DNA of 64,000 nucleotides from Rhizobium leguminosarum (GCF_004123835.1 NZ_MZMU01000019.1:124001-188000); one strand, 5' to 3'; counted from the stretch's first letter, positions 53,260 to 62,419 are shown. Notes: generated from the sequence alone by a model not told the origin. Program-made: numbers and translations.

Positions 53260-54185
53260 GCCGGCCTCCCGCCCATGGCGCGGTCGACGATCTTCGCCCC
53301 AACGCCGACAATCGCAACCAGGATGCCCGCCAGCAGCGATCCGGCGACGAGGGCGGCCCAGATATCAATAGTCTGGCTATAATAGGAGCCGGCGAGCAGC
53401 TTCGAACCGATGCCGGCGACAGCACCCGTCGGCAGCTCGCCGACGATGGCGCCGACGAGGCTGGCGGCGATCGCGACCTTCATCGAGGTGAAGAGGAATG
53501 GGATCGAGGCTGGAACGCGCAGCTTCCAGAACGTCTGCATCGGGCTGGCATAATAGGTGCGCATCAGGTCGAGATGCATGATTTCAGGCGAACGCAACCC
53601 CTTCACCATGCCGACGGCGACCGGAAAGAAGGAGAGGTAGGTGGAGATCAGCGCCTTGGAGACGAGGCGCGAGGCGTCGGAATCGAGGTTCAACAGATGC
53701 GCAACGGCATTGTCGCCGGTCAGGACGTTGTAGGAGATGATGACGATCATCGGCGCGATGGCGAGGATCGGTATGGTCTGGCTCGCCACCAGCCAGGGCA
53801 TCAGCGAGCGGTCCATGGCGCGGTTATGGACGATCAGCACGGCGAGAAGGATGCCGAGCAGCATGCCGAAGCCGAATCCGAGCAGGGTGGAGGAGAGCGT
53901 TACCCAGCTGTGATAGACGAGGCTGCGATTGCTCGAAAGGCTGCGCAGAAAGGTGTTCTCGTAGACGTTCTGCGCCACCTGATGCGGCGAGGGCAGGATC
54001 GGCTTCGGCTGCGCCAGCGTCTTGCCGATGAATTCGAGGGTGGTGGGTGTGGCCCCGGCGCGGCCGTCCATGTCGCGCTGGAACGGCGCGTTCATCAGGA
54101 TGGCGGCGACATACCAGATGACGACGAGGGCAAGCAGGATTGTGGTGACGGGGACGATCTTGTCCTTGAATGTGTCGGGTTTCAC
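53256..54185 (-). CDS. ABC transporter permease
   Basis: 309 residues, SsuC/TauC-type permease with about six transmembrane helices. Typical stretches are HSWVTLSSTLLGFGFGMLLG, ASQTIPILAIAPMIVIIS and the ATPase-contact loop RTYYASPMQTFWKLRVPASI. An insert of about 25 residues after helix 3 (NVLTGDNAVAHLLNLDSD) is unusual. Starts with GTG at 54185, with GGGGG about 9 bases upstream. Presumed heterodimer with the next permease. Confidence 0.9.
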   Translation of the reverse strand: MKPDTFKDKIVPVTTILLALVVIWYVAAILMNAPFQRDMDGRAGATPTTLEFIGKTLAQPKPILPSPHQVAQNVYENTFLRSLSSNRSLVYHSWVTLSSTLLGFGFGMLLGILLAVLIVHNRAMDRSLMPWLVASQTIPILAIAPMIVIISYNVLTGDNAVAHLLNLDSDASRLVSKALISTYLSFFPVAVGMVKGLRSPEIMHLDLMRTYYASPMQTFWKLRVPASIPFLFTSMKVAIAASLVGAIVGELPTGAVAGIGSKLLAGSYYSQTIDIWAALVAGSLLAGILVAIVGVGAKIVDRAMGGRPA

Positions 54186-54248
54186 AGCGACTGCCCCCAG
54201 ATATTGGCGTTGAGCGTGCCGCTACGGGTAACCCTAGAACTCAACCGC

Positions 54249-55034
54249 CTAAACCTCATGGCTATGCCCCGTCCTCAGCCCTTCACGGACGCGATGGGCG
54301 ATTTCCAGGAACTCGGGGGTTTCGCGAATGTCGAGCGGGCGTTCGGCCGGCAGGGTCGAGTCGATCACATCGGTCACGCGGCCCGGGCGCGGAGACATGA
54401 CCACGATCTTGGTCGAGAGATAGACCGCCTCGGGGATGGAATGGGTAACGAAGCAGATCGTTTTGTTGGTACGGGTCCAGAGTTTCAGCAGCTCTTCGTT
54501 CAGATGGTCGCGGACGATCTCGTCCAGGGCGCCGAAGGGCTCGTCCATCAACAGCAGGTCGGCGTCGAAGGCGAGCGCGCGGGCGATCGAGGCGCGCTGC
54601 TGCATGCCGCCGGAAAGCTGCCAGGGGAATTTCTTCTCAAAGCCCGAAAGACTGACGAGATCGAGCGCTTCGGCGATGCGCCGCGTCCGGTCGGCGCTAG
54701 AATACCCCATGATCTCCAGCGGCAGGGCGATGTTGTTTTCGATGGTGCGCCAGGGATAGAGCGCCGGCGCCTGGAAGACATAGCCATAGGCACGGGCCTT
54801 GCGAGCCTCTTCCGGTGTCATGCCGTTGATTGAGATCTCGCCCGACGTGCTCTTCTCGAGATCGGCGATGACACGCAGGAAAGTGGTCTTGCCGCAGCCC
54901 GAGGGACCGATGAAAGAGACGAAATCCCCCTTGCGGACATCGAGATTGACATTGCTCAGTGCACGCACCGGGCCGTCATTCGCCTGGTAGGTGAGACAGA
55001 GATCCTTGGCGGATACGACGGAGGGTGCTTGCAT
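54249..55034 (-). CDS. ABC transporter ATPase (nitrate/taurine/pyrimidine type)
   Basis: 261 residues. Walker A GPSGCGKTT, Q-loop FQAPALYPWRTIENN, signature LSGGMQQRASIARALA, Walker B LLLMDEPFGALDE and H-loop FVTHSIPEAVYLS. Belongs to the SsuB/TauB/ThiZ group. The ATG at 55034 is taken; a TTG one codon earlier is possible. First gene of the transporter transcript, divergent from the cupin gene. Confidence 0.93.
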   Translation of the reverse strand: MQAPSVVSAKDLCLTYQANDGPVRALSNVNLDVRKGDFVSFIGPSGCGKTTFLRVIADLEKSTSGEISINGMTPEEARKARAYGYVFQAPALYPWRTIENNIALPLEIMGYSSADRTRRIAEALDLVSLSGFEKKFPWQLSGGMQQRASIARALAFDADLLLMDEPFGALDEIVRDHLNEELLKLWTRTNKTICFVTHSIPEAVYLSTKIVVMSPRPGRVTDVIDSTLPAERPLDIRETPEFLEIAHRVREGLRTGHSHEV

Positions 55035-55128
55035 CAATGCGACCAGTCTTGTTTTCGCCGCGGGAACGCGGTTTGCGTGTTATCATTACTGCCGGTTTTA
55101 TCGGCGAGACACTCCATGGAGGATGAGG

Positions 55129-55542
55129 ATGGACGTGACATCAAAGCCCACCTGCCACATCGTTCGCCCCAATCATGCCTATGACGGCAAGCAGGGGCTC
55201 AGCTATTTCCAAGGGGTCGCCGCCGAGACGGTCGGCGCCAAGGGCATCTGCATGCACCTCCTGACGATCCCGCCGGGCGTCCGCGCCAAGGCGCATCTGC
55301 ACGAGGCGCACGAGACGGCGATCTACATGCTCTCCGGCGAGGCCCATACCTGGTACGGAGACCGGCTCGAGCATCACGTCATCGTCCATGCCGGCGAACT
55401 TTTCTATATCCCGGCCGGTGTGCCGCACCTGCCGGCAAACCTCAGCAGCACGCCGTGCACGGCGATCATCGCCCGCACCGATCCGAACGAGCAGGAAAGC
55501 GTCGTGCTTCTGCCGGAGTTGGACGCTTTGGTACCGGCGTGA
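55129..55542 (+). CDS. Small cupin-domain protein
   Basis: 137 residues, single cupin barrel. Metal-binding set in HLHEAHETAIYMLSGEAHTW (His/His/Glu) and the second motif GELFYIPAGVPHLPANL. GGAGG lies 6 bases before the ATG at 55129; an ATG at 55123 is possible. It is the only plus-strand gene inside the pyrimidine locus, between the transporter and dihydropyrimidinase. Function unknown. Confidence 0.85.
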   Translation: MDVTSKPTCHIVRPNHAYDGKQGLSYFQGVAAETVGAKGICMHLLTIPPGVRAKAHLHEAHETAIYMLSGEAHTWYGDRLEHHVIVHAGELFYIPAGVPHLPANLSSTPCTAIIARTDPNEQESVVLLPELDALVPA

Positions 55543-55600
55543 GGTCATTGGCATAGAGGCAGCGGTCCCCGGTTGATGGCCGTATCGTCATGCGCCATCG

Positions 55601-57055
55601 TCATACGCCGCTTGCCGGAATGCCGCTACGCGTCACCTTGCGCGGCGCGGTGATGTCCTTCCACTGGGAAAGCGCCTTGCTGACAGCCGTGACCGGCTCG
55701 CGCCTGACAAATTCGCCGTGGCCCTCGCGGGTCTTGATGGTGTTTTCCTCGATCGCCACGACGCCGCGTGTCAGCGTGTAGCGGGGCAGGCCGGTTACTT
55801 CCTTGCCTTCGAAGACGTTGTAGTCGATCGCCGACTGCTGGGCTTTGGACGAAATGGTCTTGGAACGTTGCGGGTCCCAGACGACGATGTCGGCATCGGC
55901 GCCGACAAGGATCGCGCCCTTCTTCGGATAGATGTTGAGGATCTTGGCGATGTTGGTCGAGGTGACGGCGACGAATTCGTTCATCGTCAGCCGCCCGGTG
56001 TTGACGCCATGGGTCCAAAGCATGGGCATGCGGTCTTCGAGGCCGCCGGTGCCGTTCGGGATCTTGGTGAAATCACTGAGCCCGAAGCGCTTCTGCGCCG
56101 TGGTGAAGGCGCAATGGTCGGTGGCAACGACCTGCAGCGAGCCGGAGGCAAGCCCCGCCCAGAGTGAATCCTGATGCTGCTTGTTGCGGAAGGGCGGCGA
56201 CATCACCCGGCGGGCCGCATGATCCCAGTCGGGATTGGAATATTCGCTTTCGTCGAGCGTCAGGTGCTGGATCAGCGGTTCGCCGTAGACGCGCATGCCC
56301 TTGGCGCGGGCGCGGCGGATCGCCTCGTGCGCCTGTTCGCAGGAGGTGTGGACGATATAGACCGGGCAGCCGGCCATGTCGGCGATCATGATGGCGCGGT
56401 TGGTGGCCTCACCTTCCACTTCGGCCGGCCGGGAATAGGCATGCGCCTCGGGGCCGTTATTGCCGTCGGCCAGCAGCTTGGCGGACATCGAGGCGACGAC
56501 GTCGCCGTTTTCGGCGTGCACCAGCGGCAGCGCGCCGAGTTCGGCGCAGCGCTGGAAGGAGGCGAACATCTCGTCATCGTCGACCATCAGCGCGCCCTTA
56601 TAGGCCATGAAGTGCTTGAAGGTGTTGATGCCCTTGTCGCGGACGATGGTCTCCATCTCCTTGAAGACCTGCTCGCTCCACCATGTGACCGCCATGTGGA
56701 AGGAATAGTCGCAATTGGCGCGGGTCGATTTGTTGTCCCACATGGTCAGTGCTTCGAGCAACGACTGGCCGGGGGCGGGCAGGGCGAAATCGACCACCAT
56801 CGTCGTGCCGCCGGAAAGGGCGGCGCGCGTGCCGCTCTCGAAATCGTCGGAAGAATAGGTGCCCATGAAGGGCATTTCGAGGTGGGTGTGCGGATCGATG
56901 CCGCCGGGCATGACATAACAGCCGGTCGCATCCAGCGTCTCGTCGCCCGAGAGGTTCGGACCAATCTCGATGATCTTGCCGCCGTCGATCTTGACGTCCG
57001 CCTTGTAGGTGAGGTCGGCGGTGACGATGGTGCCGTTCTTGATGACTGTGGTCAT
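55601..57055 (-). CDS. hydA: Dihydropyrimidinase (D-hydantoinase)
   Basis: 484 residues, standard length. Opens dihydrouracil or dihydrothymine to N-carbamoyl-beta-amino acids, the second step of reductive pyrimidine breakdown. Amidohydrolase metal ligands: GGIDPHTHLEMPFMG, the carboxylated Lys in HFMAYKGALM, HAENGD, IVHTSCEQAHE and Asp in VATDHCAFTTAQK. The ATG at 57055 is preferred over 57061, with GGGGA at good distance. Overlaps the end of the DUF559 gene, so coupled translation is likely. Confidence 0.95.
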   Translation of the reverse strand: MTTVIKNGTIVTADLTYKADVKIDGGKIIEIGPNLSGDETLDATGCYVMPGGIDPHTHLEMPFMGTYSSDDFESGTRAALSGGTTMVVDFALPAPGQSLLEALTMWDNKSTRANCDYSFHMAVTWWSEQVFKEMETIVRDKGINTFKHFMAYKGALMVDDDEMFASFQRCAELGALPLVHAENGDVVASMSAKLLADGNNGPEAHAYSRPAEVEGEATNRAIMIADMAGCPVYIVHTSCEQAHEAIRRARAKGMRVYGEPLIQHLTLDESEYSNPDWDHAARRVMSPPFRNKQHQDSLWAGLASGSLQVVATDHCAFTTAQKRFGLSDFTKIPNGTGGLEDRMPMLWTHGVNTGRLTMNEFVAVTSTNIAKILNIYPKKGAILVGADADIVVWDPQRSKTISSKAQQSAIDYNVFEGKEVTGLPRYTLTRGVVAIEENTIKTREGHGEFVRREPVTAVSKALSQWKDITAPRKVTRSGIPASGV

Positions 57056-57057
57056 GA

Positions 57058-57642
57058 TCATTCCCCGTTCTTGTCTGCAGATTGGGCCGGCGAATAGAAG
57101 CCGAGCAGTTCTGAGCTGATCTCGATCCGGCCCTGCAAGGCGGCTAGAATCGTTTCGAGTACTGAGCGACGTTCGCGCGAGATTTCCCGATTCCAGAAGC
57201 GCAGGACGGAATAGCCATTCACATTGAGCCATTCAGTTCGGCGCTGATCGGACGCGCTTTCGGCATGCTGAAAGCCGTCGACTTCAACAATCAGTCGTTG
57301 TTCACGACAGAGGAAATCGACAATGAATGGACCGAGTGGAACCTGCCGTGCGAATTTGTAGCCGTTCAGGCGGCGTGCGCGCAGGTCGCTCCACAGATGG
57401 TATTCCTCTTCAGTTTCATTGCTGCGAAGAACCCTGGCCTGGTCGGTCTTGTTGGTACGATGCTTCCGGATATCCTGCTTGATAATTTTCGTCGCGCCCG
57501 GAGCCCCCTCATCCGCCCTTCGGGCACCTTCTCCCCGAGGGGAGAAGGGGGAAGCCGCAACGTCCGCCGTTCCCTTCTCCCCGGCGGGGAGAAGGTGGCC
57601 CGAAGGGTCGGATGAGGGGGCTGCAGGCGCGACGTTAGCCAT
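57058..57642 (-). CDS. DUF559 (Vsr/restriction-like fold) protein with repeat-derived N-terminus
   Basis: 194 residues. The C-terminal ~115 are a DUF559 domain with the nuclease-like core RRLNGYKFARQVPLGPFIVD...CREQRLIVEVDGFQHAE and LRFWNREISRE. Residues about 7-47 are translated from a RIME-like palindrome (57502-57622) and read SSDPSGHLLPAGEKG. The ATG at 57642 overlaps the TGA of the amidohydrolase gene, and the stop overlaps the hydA start, so it sits precisely inside the operon. No alternative start downstream of the repeat is apparent. Function unknown; putative endonuclease. Confidence 0.78.
   Translation of the reverse strand: MANVAPAAPSSDPSGHLLPAGEKGTADVAASPFSPRGEGARRADEGAPGATKIIKQDIRKHRTNKTDQARVLRSNETEEEYHLWSDLRARRLNGYKFARQVPLGPFIVDFLCREQRLIVEVDGFQHAESASDQRRTEWLNVNGYSVLRFWNREISRERRSVLETILAALQGRIEISSELLGFYSPAQSADKNGE
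57502..57622. repeat. RIME-like palindromic element inside the DUF559 gene
   Basis: Large imperfect inverted repeat of 121 bases. CCCCCTCATCC...CCTTCGGGCACCTTCTCCCC at the left pairs with GGGGAGAAGGTGGCCCGAAG...CGGATGAGGGGG at the right; each arm has its own CTTCTCCCC/GGGGAGAAG hairpin. Same family as the pair at 34769-34930. Confidence 0.88.
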
Positions 57643-58895
57643 CACACCACAATCTCCGCCGTCTCGACCACCGCATGGAACAGCACATCGGCTCCCGCCA
57701 TCGCCCATTCCTTGGAGATCTCTTCCGCCTCATTGTGCGAGAGCCCGCCGACGCAGGGGCACATGACCATCGTTGCCGGTGCGACCTTGGCGGCCCAGCA
57801 GGCGTCGTGGCCGGCGCCGGAGATGATGTTCATGTGGCTGTAGCCAAGCCGCTCGGCGGCGTCGCGCACCGACGTGACCAGTTTCGGATCGAAGGTGATC
57901 GGCTCGAAGTGGCCGATCGCCTCGATGGAACAGCCGACGCCGAGTGCATCGGTGATCTCAGGCGCTTTCGCCTCGATCTTTGCCCGCATGCGATCGAGCT
58001 TCTCCTTGTCGGGCGAGCGGATGTCGACGGTGAAGACGACCTTGCCCGGCAGCACGTTGCGGGAGTTTGGCGAGAAAAACACCTGGCCGACGCCGCCGAC
58101 GGCGCCCGGCTGTTCGCCCATCGCCACGCCCTGGACCATCTCCAGGATGCGGGCCATGGCGAGACCGGCATTGACGCGCAGGTTCATCGGCGTCGAGCCG
58201 GTGTGGGCTTCCTTGCCGGTTAGCGTGAATTCCAGCCACCAGAGGCCCTGGCAATGGGTGACGACGCCGATCTGCTTTTCCTCGGCTTCGAGGATCGGTC
58301 CCTGCTCGATGTGATATTCGAAATAGGCGTGCATCTTGCGGGCGCCGACCTCTTCGTCGCCGACCCAACCGATGCGCTTCAGTTCGTCGCCGAACAGATT
58401 GCCCTCAGGGTCCCTGCGATTATAGGCAAAGTCCAGGCTGTGCACCCCGGCGAAGACGCCTGACGCCAGCATGGCAGGGGCAAAACGCGCCCCTTCCTCG
58501 TTGGTCCAGTTGGTCACGACGATCGGATGTTTGGTCTTGATGCCGAGATCGTTCATCGTGCGCACGACTTCAAGCGCCGCAAGCACGCCGAGCACACCGT
58601 CATATTTGCCGCCGGTCGGCTGGGTGTCGAGATGCGAGCCGACATAGACGGGCAGAGCATCGGGATCGGTACCGGGGCGGGTGGCGAACATCGTGCCCAT
58701 GCGGTCGACACCCATGGTCAAACCGGCATCGTCGCACCATTTTTTGAAAAGGCTGCGGCCCTGCGCATCGGCGTCCGTCAGCGTCTGGCGGTTGTTGCCG
58801 CCGGCTATGCCGGGGCCGATCTTCGCCATCTCCATGAGACTGTCCCAGAGACGGTCGCCATTGACGCGCATGTTCTCGCCTGGTGCTGCCACCAT
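57642..58895 (-). CDS. hydC: N-carbamoyl-beta-alanine / allantoate-type amidohydrolase (M20 family)
   Basis: 417 residues. Hydrolyses N-carbamoyl-beta-alanine to beta-alanine, CO2 and ammonia, the third step of reductive pyrimidine catabolism; related enzymes act on allantoate or N-carbamoyl-L-amino acids. Zinc-site motifs: VGSHLDTQPTGGKYDGVLGV, TNEEGARFAPAM and SGAGHDACWAAKVAPATMVM. The dimerisation domain has GKEAHTGSTPMNLR. The ATG at 58895 has GAGGG upstream. Its place before hydA favours the pyrimidine substrate over allantoate. Confidence 0.92.
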   Translation of the reverse strand: MVAAPGENMRVNGDRLWDSLMEMAKIGPGIAGGNNRQTLTDADAQGRSLFKKWCDDAGLTMGVDRMGTMFATRPGTDPDALPVYVGSHLDTQPTGGKYDGVLGVLAALEVVRTMNDLGIKTKHPIVVTNWTNEEGARFAPAMLASGVFAGVHSLDFAYNRRDPEGNLFGDELKRIGWVGDEEVGARKMHAYFEYHIEQGPILEAEEKQIGVVTHCQGLWWLEFTLTGKEAHTGSTPMNLRVNAGLAMARILEMVQGVAMGEQPGAVGGVGQVFFSPNSRNVLPGKVVFTVDIRSPDKEKLDRMRAKIEAKAPEITDALGVGCSIEAIGHFEPITFDPKLVTSVRDAAERLGYSHMNIISGAGHDACWAAKVAPATMVMCPCVGGLSHNEAEEISKEWAMAGADVLFHAVVETAEIVV

Positions 58896-59196
58896 TTTGT
58901 ATGCCCTCACCTGTTTGCGGCAGTCATGCAAAGCGCATGCCCGCCTGTTCCCGTGGTCCTTTCCTGCGCCGCCTTATTGGTTTTGTCGAGCGCCGGAAAA
59001 TCGCCAGTTGCCTTTGTTTTGCATCTGGCGGATAATTTGACCGATTGGTAAACATTACAACTTCCACCGCCGGGCTCAAGACGAAAATCACGAAAATTGC
59101 CGATAAAAATACGGGCAGTTGCTCAAGGAAGCGGCGGGGATCGTTTCCAACAAAACTTGAGCGAAGAAGTTGAATTTCAAGGGGAAATAACAGTCT
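58896..59196. promoter_or_regulatory. Divergent promoter region of hydC and rutR with RutR box
   Basis: 301 bases without a gene. Contains one strong RutR-like operator at 59037-59052, annotated separately. AT-richer sequence around it (59020-59110) is the likely location of both promoters. Confidence 0.6.
59037..59052. promoter_or_regulatory. Candidate RutR operator
   Basis: TTGACCGATTGGTAAA matches the E. coli RutR consensus TTGACCANNTGGTCAA at 12 of 14 specified bases. It lies between hydC and rutR, where autoregulated control of the pyrimidine genes would be expected. RutR in E. coli releases DNA on binding uracil or thymine. Confidence 0.7.
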
Positions 59197-59847
59197 GTGA
59201 CCATACCGAGAGCAGCGAAAACCCTGAGGCGGACGCGAATCCAGGAGGAAAAGGAAGAGCAGATCCTGGAAGCGGCCCTCGACGTGTTTTCGGCAAGCGG
59301 CTTTCGCGGCTCGACCATCGACCAGATCGCCGAAGTGGCCGGCATGTCGAAACCCAACCTGCTCTATTATTTCCGCACCAAGGAAGCCATGCACCGGGCG
59401 CTGATCGACCGGGTGCTCTACACCTGGCTTGAGCCGCTGCGGGCCTTCGATGCCGAAGGCAATCCAGAGACGGAAATCCGCAGCTACATCCGCCGCAAGC
59501 TGGAGATGGCCCGCGATTTTCCGCGTGAGAGCCGGCTTTTCGCCAACGAGGTGCTACAGGGCGCGCCGCATATCGAGGACGAGCTGAAGGGGCCGCTGAA
59601 GGAATTGGTCGACGAGAAGGCGGAGGTCATCCGCGCCTGGGCGAAATCAGGCAAGATCGTCACATGCGATCCCTATCACCTGATCTTCTCCATCTGGTCG
59701 ACGACGCAGCATTACGCGGATTTCGACGTTCAGGTGCGTGCCGTGCTGGGGCAGGAACATTCGGGCGAAGGGCGCTTCGAGGATGCGGCGCGGTTTTTGG
59801 AACAGCTCTTCATCGGCGGCCTGCGACCGGATCCCCTTGAGGCGTGA
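59197..59847 (+). CDS. rutR: TetR-family pyrimidine-responsive regulator RutR
   Basis: 216 residues. The N-terminal helix-turn-helix (ILEAALDVFSASGFRGSTID, IAEVAGMSKPNLLYYFRTKE) and ligand domain closely resemble RutR: RSYIRRKLEMARDFPRESRL, FANEVLQGAPHIEDELKGPL, AWAKSGKI and HLIFSIWSTTQHYADFDVQV. Starts with GTG at 59197 after AAGGGGA. Divergent from hydC and expected to control the pyrimidine transport and catabolic genes in response to uracil. Ends 4 bases from the converging phytochrome gene. Confidence 0.93.
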   Translation: MTIPRAAKTLRRTRIQEEKEEQILEAALDVFSASGFRGSTIDQIAEVAGMSKPNLLYYFRTKEAMHRALIDRVLYTWLEPLRAFDAEGNPETEIRSYIRRKLEMARDFPRESRLFANEVLQGAPHIEDELKGPLKELVDEKAEVIRAWAKSGKIVTCDPYHLIFSIWSTTQHYADFDVQVRAVLGQEHSGEGRFEDAARFLEQLFIGGLRPDPLEA

Positions 59848-59851
59848 GGGT

Positions 59852-62419
59852 TTACCCTCTTCTTGGAAGCGGCACCCGGGCAAGAATATCCGTCATGCCT
59901 TCCATCGTATAAGGCTTCTGTAGCACGGGCGCGTCCGAGTGGCTGTTTGCCTGGGCGATGCCCTCCCCATAGCCCGTGGCAAAAACGAAGGGCACGCCGT
60001 CAGCTGCCAGCCGGTCGGCAATCCCGAAACTCGTCTCATCGCCGAGATTGACATCGAGAAGCGCCAGATCGAAGGACTGGCCAGCCAGAATTTCCATCGC
60101 CTCAGTGACACTTGGCGCCGTTGCCACCTGGGCGCCGAGCCGGCGCAGGATGTCCTCCCCATCCATGGCGATGATCAGGTTGTTTTCCACCAGCAGCACG
60201 TTCAGGCCGGAGAGTGGCTGATCGTCGGCAATCGTCTTGCGACCGGCCGCTCCGACCGGGGCCGGCTTTGACGGTTCGCTCGTCGGGCCGACGACATGTC
60301 GCGCCGGAATGCAGAAATCCGCCTCGAGCCCATCCTTGACGTAGCGGACCTCGGCCTTGCCGCCGAGGTCATAGGGGATCGAGCGGCGGATGATCGTCGA
60401 ACCGAAGCCATGACGTTTGGGTTCAACAACGGGCGGACCATCCTTTTCGCGCCAGCCAATGCGCAGATTGCGCTCGTCGTCGCGATGCCAGCCAAGCTGG
60501 ACCGTGCCGCTGCGGGTGCCGGAAAGGCTGCCATATTTGGCGCTGTTGGTCATCAGCTCATGGAAAACAAGGGCGGCGGTGGAAAAGGCGTGCGGTTCCA
60601 GCAGCACGTCCTCGCCGCTCATCTGGATGCGTTGCGCATTTTTCCCGAGATAGGCGGCGGTCTCTGCCAGCAGCAATTGCCGGAGCGAAGCAGGTGCCCA
60701 GTGATCGCGGGTGATCTGGTCATGGGCGCGGGCGAGCGACTGGATGCGGCCCTCGAGCTGGCGGATGTAGTCGCCAAGGCCGACCGACGTTGCCTGTGAC
60801 TGCCGGATGATGCCGGTGATGAGGCTCAATATGTTGCGGACGCGGTGGTTCAGCTCGGCAATCAGCAGTTCCTGGCGCTCGTTTGCCACCTGGCGCGCCA
60901 TGCTGACCTCGTCGGTGAGGCGCAACACCACCTCGATCAGTGTGACGCGGATGGTTTCGGCGACACGGCGCTCGGCCTCCGTGAAAGGAAGGGAGCGGCC
61001 GCGCACCAGTTCCGACCAGGCTTCGAAACTCTTGCGCGGCGTCAGCCTCGGGCCATTCGGCCCGTATTCCACCGGCTTGTGCGGGTCGCCGCCCCAGCGG
61101 ACGGTGCGCACCAATTCCTGACGGAAAAGCACGACATAATCGCGCGGCGAACGCGAGATCGGGATGGCAAGCATGCCTGCCACCGCATCGTCGACCTCAA
61201 GATCCGGATAGGCTTCCGCGAGCCTGTCCACGGCATAGACACGGCCGGCGGCGCTGCGGTTGAGATGGCGGACGACAGCTGCGAAGCCTCTCTCATTCGG
61301 CCCGATGCCGGCAAGGGCCAGCCGGCCGTTGATCCAGACGCCGATCCCGTCGGCAGGAATGGCGTCGGCGAGCGCCTCGATCAGCCAGGCCGGATCGTCG
61401 AGCAGGCTCGCATTGTCTGCGACGGAGGTGAGAAGCCGGTCGGCAATGCGGCGCGCCTTGGTCTCGTAGTCCAGAGCCAGTCGCCGTTCGCGGCTTTCAA
61501 GGCGCGACGCAAACATCTGGCCGAAGAGTTCGGCGGTGGAGCGGCTTTGGGCCGAAGGCAGACGCGGGCCGTAGTGATGGCAGGCAAACAGGCCCCAGAG
61601 CCTACCATCCACAACGATCGATATGGAGAGTGAAGCGCCAACGCCCATGTTTTTCAAATATTCGATGTGGATCGGCGAGACCGAACGCAATACCGACATG
61701 GAGAGGTCGAGCGGCTGGCCGTGCTCGTCGAGCTGCGGCAGGATCGGGACCGGGACGGCGTCGACATCGGCAATGATGCGGAACAGGTTGCGCAGATAAA
61801 GCGCGCGCGCCTGTACCGGAATGTCGGAAGCCGGATAGTGCAGCCCGAGAAAGGAGCCGATGCCGGCCCGGGCGGCTTCCGCCACCACTTCGCCGGAACC
61901 GCCTTCGTCGAAACGATAGACCAAGACCCGATCGAAACCGGTGAGCGCCCGCGCCTGTCTTGCACCTTCACGGAAGAAAGCTTCCAGTGTTTCCGTGTGG
62001 TCGAGGCGCGACATCATGCTGCGCATGGAGAGTGAGGCGGCGTCGTGCCTGTCTTCCCGGCAGCGCTCGCCTTCGATGATGACCTCAGCTCCGTTCAGGT
62101 GCACGGCAAGGTCGAACCTGTTTTGACCGGGCATCAGGGCAATGCCGAAAATGCGCTCGACGACGTCGGAACCGCGCAGCGTGGTAAGCTTGTTGCGGAT
62201 GGCGTGGAGTGCTTCAGGTGTGATCAGAGAGACAACGGGACGGCCGAGCGCTTCGGCCTGTGTCACTCCGAGAAACTCCGCCAGATTTGCGGAGGCGCGC
62301 ATGACGATCCAATCTGATGATACCGCCATGAGAAAGCCGAAGGGCTGGACCGAGCCGAGCTGGTGGATGGGCTCACGGTCGCAGTTGGTGAGATCGACGG
62401 GTTCGTGCGTGCCGCTCAT
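59852..62419 (-). CDS. bphP: Bacteriophytochrome with HWE histidine kinase and C-terminal receiver
   Basis: 855 residues. Red/far-red light sensor binding biliverdin at C13 (LTNCDREPIHQLGSVQPFG). Order: PAS-like (1-~110), GAF (~135-310, HYPASDIPVQARALYLRNLF), PHY (~320-490), HWE-type kinase (~510-700, ELNHRVRNILSLI, W-x-E in GWREKDG) and a receiver (~730-850, ALLDVNLGDE). Same architecture as Agp2/BphP2 of Agrobacterium, which suggests, without proving, a bathy-type far-red ground state. The ATG overlaps the heme oxygenase stop (ATGA). Confidence 0.94.
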   Translation of the reverse strand: MSGTHEPVDLTNCDREPIHQLGSVQPFGFLMAVSSDWIVMRASANLAEFLGVTQAEALGRPVVSLITPEALHAIRNKLTTLRGSDVVERIFGIALMPGQNRFDLAVHLNGAEVIIEGERCREDRHDAASLSMRSMMSRLDHTETLEAFFREGARQARALTGFDRVLVYRFDEGGSGEVVAEAARAGIGSFLGLHYPASDIPVQARALYLRNLFRIIADVDAVPVPILPQLDEHGQPLDLSMSVLRSVSPIHIEYLKNMGVGASLSISIVVDGRLWGLFACHHYGPRLPSAQSRSTAELFGQMFASRLESRERRLALDYETKARRIADRLLTSVADNASLLDDPAWLIEALADAIPADGIGVWINGRLALAGIGPNERGFAAVVRHLNRSAAGRVYAVDRLAEAYPDLEVDDAVAGMLAIPISRSPRDYVVLFRQELVRTVRWGGDPHKPVEYGPNGPRLTPRKSFEAWSELVRGRSLPFTEAERRVAETIRVTLIEVVLRLTDEVSMARQVANERQELLIAELNHRVRNILSLITGIIRQSQATSVGLGDYIRQLEGRIQSLARAHDQITRDHWAPASLRQLLLAETAAYLGKNAQRIQMSGEDVLLEPHAFSTAALVFHELMTNSAKYGSLSGTRSGTVQLGWHRDDERNLRIGWREKDGPPVVEPKRHGFGSTIIRRSIPYDLGGKAEVRYVKDGLEADFCIPARHVVGPTSEPSKPAPVGAAGRKTIADDQPLSGLNVLLVENNLIIAMDGEDILRRLGAQVATAPSVTEAMEILAGQSFDLALLDVNLGDETSFGIADRLAADGVPFVFATGYGEGIAQANSHSDAPVLQKPYTMEGMTDILARVPLPRRG

